64,000 nucleotides of DNA, taken from Carboxylicivirga sp. GTDB taxonomy: Bacteria > Bacteroidota > Bacteroidia > Bacteroidales > Marinilabiliaceae. The position numbers were made by a program, and so were the translations under genes. Every line of letters begins with the position of its first letter. Position 1 is the first letter of the stretch. The stretch is from NCBI GenBank assembly GCA_025210475.1, contig JAOARW010000104.1, positions 124,001 to 188,000 of the forward strand. Reading direction: 5' to 3'. This document shows, in pieces, positions 8,628-16,546 of this stretch. The notes below the pieces were generated by a model. That model did not search any database and was not told where the DNA came from. It saw only the letters and a list, made by a program, of their open reading frames with translations.

Positions 8628-8760
8628 GAAACATTCTAAGAAAAAAATTCTAACCTAAACCTCACACACATCCGAATGTTTCTATATTTGGGGACCAGGA
8701 GAGCCGTTTATTTTAGATTCACAAGCTAAATTACGCCCTTATTATGTGGGTGTCAAGTGG
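8628..8760 (-). ncRNA. Possible structured minus-strand RNA
   Basis: The intergenic segment holds an inverted repeat GAAACATTC (8628-8636)/GAATGTTTC (8674-8682) directly before the minus-strand terminator at 8605-8624. This suggests a short minus-strand transcript. No convincing CAAAnnTA promoter complement was found on the right side. On the plus strand a TATATTTG core lies at 8683-8690, so a plus-strand leader toward mutS2 is the alternative. Confidence 0.25.
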
Positions 8761-8859
8761 GCATCTCGAAAAAAAAAGATTTTTAACACTTTTTTTACAA
8801 TTAAGAGACAGATTAGCGGTTTATCTGCGCTCAAAGTTCTGTATGCAAAGGTGAATTAC

Positions 8860-8867
8860 TATTTTTG
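8860..8867 (+). promoter_or_regulatory. TAnnTTTG promoter core directly before mutS2
   Basis: TATTTTTG matches the -7 core exactly and ends only 6 bases before the mutS2 ATG at 8874. No good -33 TTG is seen at the proper distance. Confidence 0.45.
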
Positions 8868-8873
8868 CAAAAA

Positions 8874-11378
8874 ATGACAAAAGTGATATATCCCGATAGT
8901 TTCGAAGATAAGATTAAATTTACCCGAATTCGTGAGTTGGTAAAAGAAAGCTGTATGAGTGGCCTGGGGCGTGAGTTGGTTGATGAAATGCAATTCAGCA
9001 CTAATTTTGAGGAGGTAAGCCTGAGCCAGTTGCGAACCAATGAATTTAAAAAAGTGTGCCTGGAGGAAGATAATTTTCCGACGGGATATTTTATTGATGT
9101 GCGCGAACCTTTGGCACGTATTCGAACCGAAGGGCGTTTTATGGAAGAAAGCGAATTGTTTGATCTGAAACGATCGCTTACCACCATCAACGATATTTGT
9201 CGTTTTTTTAATAAAAAAGAGGACGAAGACTATCCAAAGTTGAAGGAACTGGTGGCCGAAGTGGCTGTATTTCCTTTTATACTCGATAATATTGATGGCA
9301 TCCTCAACAAGTTTGGGAAGATAAAAGACAATGCTTCGCCTGAGTTAGCACGTATTCGGAAGGAGATATTTAATAAGCAAAACAGCATATCGCGTCGTTT
9401 GAGTGCCATTCTTAAACGCGCCAAGCAAGATGGATTGGTGGATGCGGATGTAACGGTGTCGATCCGTGATGGCCGATCGGTTATTCCGGTTCCGGCTGCC
9501 AACAAAAGAAAGTTGGGGGGAATTGTGCAGGATGAATCGGCCACGGGTAAAACATCCTTTATTGAGCCGGCCGAAGTGGTGGAAATCAATAATGAAGTAC
9601 GTGAGCTGGAATATGCCGAGCGACGGGAGATGACCCGCATTTTGATCGAGATGGCCGATCTGATTCGACCCTACATCGACGATTTGTTTGAATCGTATCG
9701 TTTTATGGGTACCATCGATTTTATCCGTGCCAAGGCCCGTTTTGCCATCAGCATCAATGGCTTGTTGCCCAATTATAAAAAACAGCAAAATTTTGTTTGG
9801 AAAGATGCGGTACATCCCTTGCTTTACCTTCAGCATAAAACTGTTGATAAAGAAGTGATACCTCTGAACATGGAATTGTCGTCACCAAAGCAGCGTTTGT
9901 TGCTTATTTCGGGACCTAACGCCGGCGGTAAATCGGTTTGTCTGCAAACGGTTGGCTTGGTACAGTACATGTTTCAGTGCGGTTTGCTGGTGCCAATGGA
10001 GGAAGATTCAACCATGGGTTTTTTCAAACACATTTTTATCGATATTGGCGATGAGCAGTCCATTGAGAACGATTTGAGTACCTATAGTTCACACCTGTTC
10101 AATATGAAGCACTTTTTGCGCTATAGCCAAAAGCAAACACTGGTGTTAATAGATGAATTCGGAACCGGAACAGAACCCATGTTGGGGGGTACCATTGCCG
10201 AAAGTGTGCTGGAGCAACTCAACCAACAGCAGGTATATGGGGTTATTACCACGCACTACACCAACCTGAAGCACATGGCATCGCAAACCGAAGGTATTGA
10301 AAATGGTGCCATGTTATTCGATACAGGACGAATAATGCCTTTGTACAAGTTGCAGATTGCTCAGCCCGGTTCGTCCTTTGCGTTTGAGATTGCCCGAAAA
10401 ATTGGTTTGCCCGAGAATATTTTGTCCAGCGCCAAAGAGAAAATTGGTCAGGAGCATGTGGATTACGATAAGAACCTGCGCGAAATAGTACGCGACAAGC
10501 GTTATTGGGAGCAAAAGCGTAATACCATCCGCATCAATGAAAAGAAACTGGCCGATGTATTGGAACGCTACCAGCTGGATTTACAAAACATCAAAAAAGA
10601 GCGTAAAGAAATACTTGATAAAGCCAAAAACGAGGCCGAATATCTTTTAGCGAATGCCAATAAGGAGATTGAAAATACCATTCGAACCATAAAAGAGACG
10701 CAGGCCAACAAAGAAAAAACCAAGCAGGCACGTCAGAAACTCGAAGGCTTTAAGGATTTGGCCATTGAGAAGAAAGCCAAAGACGAGAAGATTGATAAAA
10801 AGATTCGCCAGATCGAAGAACGCGAAAAACGTAAAGCCAATCGTAAAGATAAAAAGCAGGCCGAGCAGAAGGTGGCTGAAAAACTGCGCTCCAGAAAAGA
10901 GGAGGCTCCTATTCAGGTGGGGGATAATGTGAAACTGAAAGGGCAGAGTACACCGGGTGAAGTATTGAAAATACAGGGTAAGGAAGCAACAGTGGCCTTT
11001 GGAAGCCTCAGTACTACGGTTAAAGTTAATCGCCTGGAGCGGGTTGGTAACACATCGGTTAAACGGGCCAATATTACCAATCCCACTGCCTCGGTATCCA
11101 ATGTTGGAGATAAGGTACGCGAACGAAAACTGACTTTTAAGCCGGATATTGATGTGCGGGGAAAACGAACCGAAGAAGCCATTCAGATGGTGCTGAATCA
11201 TTTGGATGAGGCAGTGATTTGTGAAGTGCCCGAAGTGAAGATATTACACGGAAAAGGCAATGGCATCCTTCGGGTAATGATTCGCGAGCAACTCGATACC
11301 CTGCCTTTTGTTAGTTCATTTCGCGATGAGCATGTGCAGCATGGCGGAAGTGGTGTAACGATTGTTTATATCGATTAA
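8874..11378 (+). CDS. mutS2: Endonuclease MutS2
   Basis: 834 aa counted from the ATG at 8874; a TTG three codons earlier is the only other nearby start. It has MutS core and clamp regions (about 1-320), an ABC-type ATPase with Walker A GPNAGGKS near residue 347 and Walker B/D-loop LVLIDEFGTGTEP, then a long charged coiled coil (about 520-680). A small beta barrel (VGDNVKLKGQSTPGEVL) and a C-terminal Smr nuclease domain (IDVRGKRTEEAI, LHGKGNGILR) follow. In other bacteria MutS2 acts on recombination intermediates and on collided ribosomes rather than in mismatch repair. The length is normal and all key motifs are present. It is monocistronic and ends at the hairpin at 11445. Confidence 0.97.
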   Translation: MTKVIYPDSFEDKIKFTRIRELVKESCMSGLGRELVDEMQFSTNFEEVSLSQLRTNEFKKVCLEEDNFPTGYFIDVREPLARIRTEGRFMEESELFDLKRSLTTINDICRFFNKKEDEDYPKLKELVAEVAVFPFILDNIDGILNKFGKIKDNASPELARIRKEIFNKQNSISRRLSAILKRAKQDGLVDADVTVSIRDGRSVIPVPAANKRKLGGIVQDESATGKTSFIEPAEVVEINNEVRELEYAERREMTRILIEMADLIRPYIDDLFESYRFMGTIDFIRAKARFAISINGLLPNYKKQQNFVWKDAVHPLLYLQHKTVDKEVIPLNMELSSPKQRLLLISGPNAGGKSVCLQTVGLVQYMFQCGLLVPMEEDSTMGFFKHIFIDIGDEQSIENDLSTYSSHLFNMKHFLRYSQKQTLVLIDEFGTGTEPMLGGTIAESVLEQLNQQQVYGVITTHYTNLKHMASQTEGIENGAMLFDTGRIMPLYKLQIAQPGSSFAFEIARKIGLPENILSSAKEKIGQEHVDYDKNLREIVRDKRYWEQKRNTIRINEKKLADVLERYQLDLQNIKKERKEILDKAKNEAEYLLANANKEIENTIRTIKETQANKEKTKQARQKLEGFKDLAIEKKAKDEKIDKKIRQIEEREKRKANRKDKKQAEQKVAEKLRSRKEEAPIQVGDNVKLKGQSTPGEVLKIQGKEATVAFGSLSTTVKVNRLERVGNTSVKRANITNPTASVSNVGDKVRERKLTFKPDIDVRGKRTEEAIQMVLNHLDEAVICEVPEVKILHGKGNGILRVMIREQLDTLPFVSSFRDEHVQHGGSGVTIVYID

Positions 11379-11444
11379 GCAGTTATAAGCGAATTGAAGT
11401 TAAGTTTCAGGAAAAAGATTTCAAGCTGAGATCGCTAAAAAAAT

Positions 11445-11485
11445 AAAGAGCGCAAAGAATAGTATTTTATTTCTTTGCGCTCTTT
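11445..11485. terminator. Terminator hairpin after mutS2
   Basis: A 15-bp perfect stem (AAAGAGCGCAAAGAA and its complement) with an 11-base A/T loop, between the convergent mutS2 and nth genes. Confidence 0.8.
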
Positions 11486-11616
11486 GCGTTGTTCCTTTTT
11501 ATGTTCTTAGCGAGAATTTGACTTATACCAATTTCATTTTGGACTAAGTGTTTAATTATTTTGAGCTAAGACAAGGCAAAAAATTGAGACATAGCCTTCG
11601 CTACGGCGATATTGTA

Positions 11617-12267
11617 TTACTTCTCACTATACACTTCTTTCTCATAATAGCGGCAGAAATCTTTTAACCCACACCTTCCACACTTGGGCTTTCGGGCAAT
11701 ACACACATAGCGGCCGTGCAGTATCAACCAATGGTGCGCTATGGGCAGCAACTCTTCGGGGAAATATTTCACCAATTGCTTTTCGGTATCTAGAGGTGTT
11801 TTTGAGTTGGTGGTTAAGCCAATGCGGGCGGCCACTCTGAAAACATGTGTATCCACGGCCATCGCTGGTTTTTCGTATACAACCGAAGCAATAACATTGG
11901 CTGTTTTTCGGCCAACACCCGGTAATTTTTGCAGTTCCTTTATGTCATCGGGTACAATGCCTTTAAAATCCTCCATCAGCATTTTGGCCATACCTACCAA
12001 ATGCTTGCTTTTATTATTGGGATAACTGCACGAACGAATCAATTCAAATATTTCTTCCGGCGTTGCCAAAGCCATATCCTCTGGTTGCGGATACTTTTCG
12101 AAGATGGCTGGAGTCATCATATTAACCCGTTTATCGGTACATTGAGCCGAAAGTATGACCGCTACCAGTAATTCATATGGATTGGAATAGTGCAGTTCGG
12201 TTTCAGCTACCGGCATGTGTTCCTGAAAGTAGTCAATAACCTTATTATAGCGTTCCTTTTTTAACAT
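11617..12267 (-). CDS. nth: Endonuclease III
   Basis: 216 aa, the usual length. DNA glycosylase/AP lyase that removes oxidised pyrimidines in base excision repair. It has the helix-hairpin-helix LPGVGRKTANVI with the catalytic Lys, the catalytic Asp in AVDTHVFRV, and the C-terminal [4Fe-4S] cluster cysteines C189, C196, C199 and C205 (C-x6-C-x2-C-x5-C). It is complete and monocistronic, convergent with mutS2. With xth at 37,224 it gives the window two base excision repair enzymes. Confidence 0.97.
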   Translation of the reverse strand: MLKKERYNKVIDYFQEHMPVAETELHYSNPYELLVAVILSAQCTDKRVNMMTPAIFEKYPQPEDMALATPEEIFELIRSCSYPNNKSKHLVGMAKMLMEDFKGIVPDDIKELQKLPGVGRKTANVIASVVYEKPAMAVDTHVFRVAARIGLTTNSKTPLDTEKQLVKYFPEELLPIAHHWLILHGRYVCIARKPKCGRCGLKDFCRYYEKEVYSEK

Positions 12268-12520
12268 CTTGTCATTTTTATCTCGGTAAAAATATTGATT
12301 TTTTATTTCTATCGAAACGTGAAAATAGTAACTCGTCTTAGCCCAAGCGCATGTTATTTTTCCAAATATTTTAATTGATATTAACCTACTGAAATTTAAA
12401 TCGAACTCAGTAAGTCATGCGTTATTAAGCAAAACTCAGTTTTCTAACAATTAAACTCCCTTCAACTCAGCTCAGGGAGCGGTTTGTATGATTAGCTAGT
12501 AGCTTTTTGATAGAAGGTTA

Positions 12521-14854
12521 TTATAAATTCATCAGCTTTAAGCCAAAGAAAATAGTTCGGGGACGAGCCGGTCCGTATACATAGTTGCTATCGCGATTTT
12601 TGCCTTTGTCAAAATCATCCTGATAGGCATTAAACACATTTTGAACACCACCAAAGAATTCAATACCAACGCCTACATAGCGCCAATCAAGGGCATAGCT
12701 TAACTTGATGTTGGTTTCCAAAAATGGATCAGTTTTTACCAATTCGTCGTTAATAGGGTTGCCACTGCCATCATCTTTTCCGGCGCCATAATGTGCCACA
12801 AGCATTGAACCTGTATATACGCCCGATAAGGCAGCTTTAATACCCCAAACAGGATTGTAGGTTAAGGTGTAATAACCGTAATGATCCGGTGTTCGCAGGT
12901 AGTCTTTTGTTCCTTCAATGTCACTCGACCATTCAACGGCTTCGTCGTATTGGCTCGACTGAATAGTATAACCAGCTTCCAATTGCCACAATTTGTTGTA
13001 GTTGGCGCGTGCTTCCATGGTTACTCCGGCCACCGTTGAATTACCACCATTGCGTTTTTCAAGGATGGTGATGTTCTCATTTTCATCTTCAATTTCTTCC
13101 AGTATAAAAGCATCTCTTAAAGTGGTGTGGAAACCTTCGAGTGTAACACCCCAAATGTATTTCTCAGTTGGTTTATCGTAATTAATTGAAGCACTCCAGC
13201 TTTGTGAGCGTTCTTCGATTAAATCATCGGCCAAACGAATGCGTTGGATGCCTCCTCCGGCAAAAGCAATATGAATATCGGCATCAAAAGCTTGTGGTGC
13301 TCTAAATCCGGTCGACCAGCTACCCCGCAATTGCATGCCATTTTGATTGTAAAGTAAAGAAACACGAGGACTTAAAATCAGGTTATCAACCATATTATGC
13401 TTGTCGCCACGTACACCTGTTAGTAGGTTCCATTTTTTCGTTATTTCCCAATCGCTTTGGATGTAAGCACCGGTATTACGTGTAATCTGGTCAACAGGAT
13501 CGCCATAGGCTTTAATCTCATCAAAGATCATATCGTAATTGTACTCGCTACCAAAAGTCAGGTTGTTTTTACCACCAAAGAAATCGGGTAACATGTGGTT
13601 CAATTGAACACCTCCCATATAAGTTTCGTTTTCGGTTATTCCATAGGGTGGTGTCTCCAAGTGTTCTTCATATTCAGGAGTTCCCTCGTTGGGTTTAATG
13701 CCGGTATAATGATCGCGATCGGTTTTTTGCCCCGCCACATAAACGGCCAGAGACGATTGGTTATCGTTAAAGGAAAAGCTATAGTCCAATCCACCCATCA
13801 ACACATTGTGCGTGCGCTCTTCAGTCTGCTCTGCCAAAAAAGCTGGTAAGTCCTCGCGGTCGCCACCACGGCGGTATTCGTACATGCTTGAAAAGCTGGC
13901 CTCTATCTTATGGTTAGGGGCAGGCAACAAAAAGGAGGTAAAACCAAATGAGTTATTCTTTAGCTTGGGCAATTCACTAAAACCATCATCGTTATGGTCG
14001 TATGATTCGCGATTACGATTGGTGGCAAATAATGTTAATCCGGCATTTTTACGATCCGATAATATGCCGGCATTGGCAAATACCTGGCTGTCGCTGGCAT
14101 CGCCATTGATAATTGATTGGGTGGTAGAGGCCGAGAAACTGCTCGACTCTGGTACTTTGGTAATCACATTAACAGTACCACCAATGGCACCGGCACCATA
14201 AAGAGCCGAACCACCTCCGCGCACCACTTCAATGCGTTCAATCATATTGGTAGGAATTTGCTCAAGACCGTATAAACCGGTTAAGGGGCTAAATACCGGA
14301 CGGCTGTTAATCAAAATCTGTGAGTAAGCGCCGCCCAAACCGTTCATTCGTAATTGCGTGTAATTGCAGGTTTGGCAGTCGGTTTCCATTCGCAAGCCTG
14401 GCTGAAAGGCCAATCCTTCCGATAGGGTTCCGGCCTGCAGCATCTCCAGTTTTTTTCCTTCCAGCACATTCACTACCACTGCCGATTCTGTTTTACGCTT
14501 AAAGGTTTTTGTTCCGGTAATCACAATATCGTCCAGAGACATTACCTGCTCTTCCATCACAAAATTAATTTCCTGCGATTGACCTTTCACAATGGTTACT
14601 TTCTTTTCAACCGGTTTAAAACCCATCAGACTGGCTACCAAAATGTGTTCGCCTTCGGGTAAGTTGGTAAGCATATAGTGACCCGATAGGTCAGTCATGG
14701 TACCATGTTGCGTGTCTTTTAAAAATACACTGACAAAGGCCAGGTGCTCGCCTTCGGCTTGTACATCACCAAAAATATTGGCATCCGTTTTTTGAGCATT
14801 TGTGATGCCGGTGGTTAATATGGTTAAGATTAATAGGTTTAAAATGTACTTCAT
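12521..14854 (-). CDS. TonB-dependent outer membrane receptor
   Basis: 777 aa. Signal peptide (MKYILNLLILTILTTGITNAQ), a carboxypeptidase-regulatory-like beta sandwich (about 25-100), the plug (about 115-235, with LRMNGLGGAYSQILINSRP and ALYGAGAIGGTVNVITK), then a 22-strand-type barrel ending in an aromatic residue region (TIFFGLKLMNL). It is of the BtuB/FepA-like class rather than SusC, as no SusD partner is present. The plug carries a TDCQTC motif (C160, C163), seen in a Bacteroidota subgroup. The neighbour upstream on the same strand is a ZIP metal transporter, so uptake of a metal or metal complex is a reasonable inference, but the ligand cannot be read from sequence. Confidence 0.93.
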   Translation of the reverse strand: MKYILNLLILTILTTGITNAQKTDANIFGDVQAEGEHLAFVSVFLKDTQHGTMTDLSGHYMLTNLPEGEHILVASLMGFKPVEKKVTIVKGQSQEINFVMEEQVMSLDDIVITGTKTFKRKTESAVVVNVLEGKKLEMLQAGTLSEGLAFQPGLRMETDCQTCNYTQLRMNGLGGAYSQILINSRPVFSPLTGLYGLEQIPTNMIERIEVVRGGGSALYGAGAIGGTVNVITKVPESSSFSASTTQSIINGDASDSQVFANAGILSDRKNAGLTLFATNRNRESYDHNDDGFSELPKLKNNSFGFTSFLLPAPNHKIEASFSSMYEYRRGGDREDLPAFLAEQTEERTHNVLMGGLDYSFSFNDNQSSLAVYVAGQKTDRDHYTGIKPNEGTPEYEEHLETPPYGITENETYMGGVQLNHMLPDFFGGKNNLTFGSEYNYDMIFDEIKAYGDPVDQITRNTGAYIQSDWEITKKWNLLTGVRGDKHNMVDNLILSPRVSLLYNQNGMQLRGSWSTGFRAPQAFDADIHIAFAGGGIQRIRLADDLIEERSQSWSASINYDKPTEKYIWGVTLEGFHTTLRDAFILEEIEDENENITILEKRNGGNSTVAGVTMEARANYNKLWQLEAGYTIQSSQYDEAVEWSSDIEGTKDYLRTPDHYGYYTLTYNPVWGIKAALSGVYTGSMLVAHYGAGKDDGSGNPINDELVKTDPFLETNIKLSYALDWRYVGVGIEFFGGVQNVFNAYQDDFDKGKNRDSNYVYGPARPRTIFFGLKLMNL

Positions 14855-15014
14855 TATAGATGTTTTCTGGTTTATATTTTGAGTTTATCCATTAAAAACA
14901 TCGTAACGAAAGAAAGGTTTAAGGAATGATAAGAATCAGGAGAGGAAATTAAGATAAAAGACAGAAGATAGAGGACAGAGGACGGAAATTGGGTTAGTTC
15001 CCCGTTTTGAGGTA

Positions 15015-15105
15015 CCAGTTCCTCAATTAGACAAAATAGCAATTCGACAGTTCCTCAGTTCGACGATTCGACCATTTACCAATTCGATGATTTAACAATT
15101 CTCTC
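15015..15105. repeat. Short degenerate TTCGAC repeats
   Basis: The stretch repeats short units such as AATTCGAC, AGTTCGAC, GATTCGAC and AATTCGATG, together with two copies of CAGTTCCTCA(A/G)TT, between the TonB receptor and the ZIP transporter. It has no coding potential and looks like slippage-type or dispersed intergenic repeat material. Confidence 0.6.
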
Positions 15106-15106
15106 T

Positions 15107-15916
15107 CTACAAAAACAGCAATAAACTAACTGCCATCACTGCCATGCCGGCAAAGAGACCGTAGATGGATAAATGGTGCTCGCCATATTCGCGTGCTGAG
15201 GGTAATAATTCGTCGAGGCTGATAAATACCATGATGCCAGCAACCCCGGCAAATATAATCCCAAAGGTGAGAGGGGTCATAAACGGCATTAATATTAAAT
15301 AGCCGATGAGTGCTCCAATGGGCTCTGATAGGCCGGATAAGAAACTTAAACGAAATGCCTTGCGGCGACTACCCGTTGCATAATAAATGGGTACCGATAC
15401 CGCAATGCCTTCGGGAATGTTGTGGATGGCAATGGCCACAGCAATGGCAATACCCAGGTTCGGATCCTGCAAAGCGGCGGTAAAAGTTGCCAGCCCTTCC
15501 GGGAAGTTATGGATGCCAATGGCCAGCGCGGTAAATAATCCCATTCGCATCAGTTTTTTATCTCTTGCTTTGGGCTGCTTGCCCATCTCTTCTACCGAAT
15601 GCAGTTCGTGCGGGTTTTCGGCCGATGGAATAAACTTATCAATTAGTGCAATAAACAAAACCCCGCCAAAAAAAGCCAGAACCGTGTACCAGGTGCCCGG
15701 CATTTCGCCATATGCTTCAACAAGTGTATCTTTTGCCTTAAAGAAAATCTCAACAAAAGAAACGTAAATCATTACGCCAGCCGAGAAACCAAGTGATAGC
15801 GCCAAAAAACGGGTGTTGGTACGTTTGGCAAAAAAAGCCATAGCACTGCCAATACCTGTACTCAATCCTGCAAACAAGGTAAGACCAAAAGCAAATAAAA
15901 CATTATTGAATTCCAT
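15107..15916 (-). CDS. zupT: ZIP family metal transporter (ZupT-like)
   Basis: 269 aa with eight predicted helices. The metal-site motifs are in helices 4 and 5: IHNFPEGLATFTAAL and IHNIPEGIAVSVPIYYA. The two HNxPEG signatures are typical of the ZupT/GufA branch, which brings Zn(II) and other divalent metals into the cytoplasm. A His- and Glu-containing loop (PHELHSVEEMGKQ) precedes helix 4. It lies upstream of a TonB receptor on the same strand with a 252-base gap, so it may be a separate unit under similar control. No Fur or Zur box was identified. Confidence 0.92.
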   Translation of the reverse strand: MEFNNVLFAFGLTLFAGLSTGIGSAMAFFAKRTNTRFLALSLGFSAGVMIYVSFVEIFFKAKDTLVEAYGEMPGTWYTVLAFFGGVLFIALIDKFIPSAENPHELHSVEEMGKQPKARDKKLMRMGLFTALAIGIHNFPEGLATFTAALQDPNLGIAIAVAIAIHNIPEGIAVSVPIYYATGSRRKAFRLSFLSGLSEPIGALIGYLILMPFMTPLTFGIIFAGVAGIMVFISLDELLPSAREYGEHHLSIYGLFAGMAVMAVSLLLFL

Positions 15917-16158
15917 ATTGTTGATGCATGTGGGTTTAGATAAAATCTGCTAAAACTGGCAACGAAGTTAGTGGTATTTTATGAATGGGAAAAAAAGAAG
16001 ATTAAGGTGAATAAAAAGTAAGAAAAGAGAAAACTTGACGAATTGACTTAAATACCAGATGAATACATTGGAATTTTAGATTTATTTATTCGAAAATAAA
16101 TAACAATTGATAACAAAATTTTATACATTGCATTTTTAAATTTTAACCGAAAATCAAT

Positions 16159-16536
16159 ATGAAGGAATTAGTTCCGTATGTAAACCTCGAAACCGTTAAA
16201 GATAAAAACGGTAAAATTGAAAAATTTGTAGTTAGAACAGTATCTTACTTACCTAAAGACAGTAAGGTTACCAAAAGTGGTGAAGGACCAGTAGCCGATA
16301 ATGTATACTACCGCCCATTAACCATCAGTTACAATGGCACTGCAAGTGAGTTTGATTATTTTGATGTGGACTTTATCATTGAACGTAATGATGTTGGCTT
16401 ATTGGAGCGTGGGGTGAATGTAAAAGTAAAGAGTGCAGGGACTGCAGAACGTTCAATGGAGAGTGATTCATTGAGAGATGGACAGGGTGATAAAGGTAGT
16501 ATCACTGTGGAATATGATGATGAGGATCTTCCATAA
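16159..16536 (+). CDS. Small protein of unknown function upstream of a histidine kinase
   Basis: 125 aa, soluble, acidic C-terminus (YDDEDLP), predicted beta-rich (KIEKFVVRTVSYLP, YYRPLTISYNGTASEFDYFDVDFII). No signal peptide. I do not recognise a family. The stop lies 10 bases before the kinase start at 16547, so the two are probably co-transcribed, and the protein may be functionally tied to that kinase. This is inference from spacing only. Confidence 0.65.
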   Translation: MKELVPYVNLETVKDKNGKIEKFVVRTVSYLPKDSKVTKSGEGPVADNVYYRPLTISYNGTASEFDYFDVDFIIERNDVGLLERGVNVKVKSAGTAERSMESDSLRDGQGDKGSITVEYDDEDLP

Positions 16537-16546
16537 AAAAAATGCG

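Noticed and set aside
9345..9836. Open frames on the minus strand inside mutS2 (also 10647-11201 and others)
   Set aside because: Shadows of the well-supported mutS2 frame. Their translations show no domain and have improbable composition.
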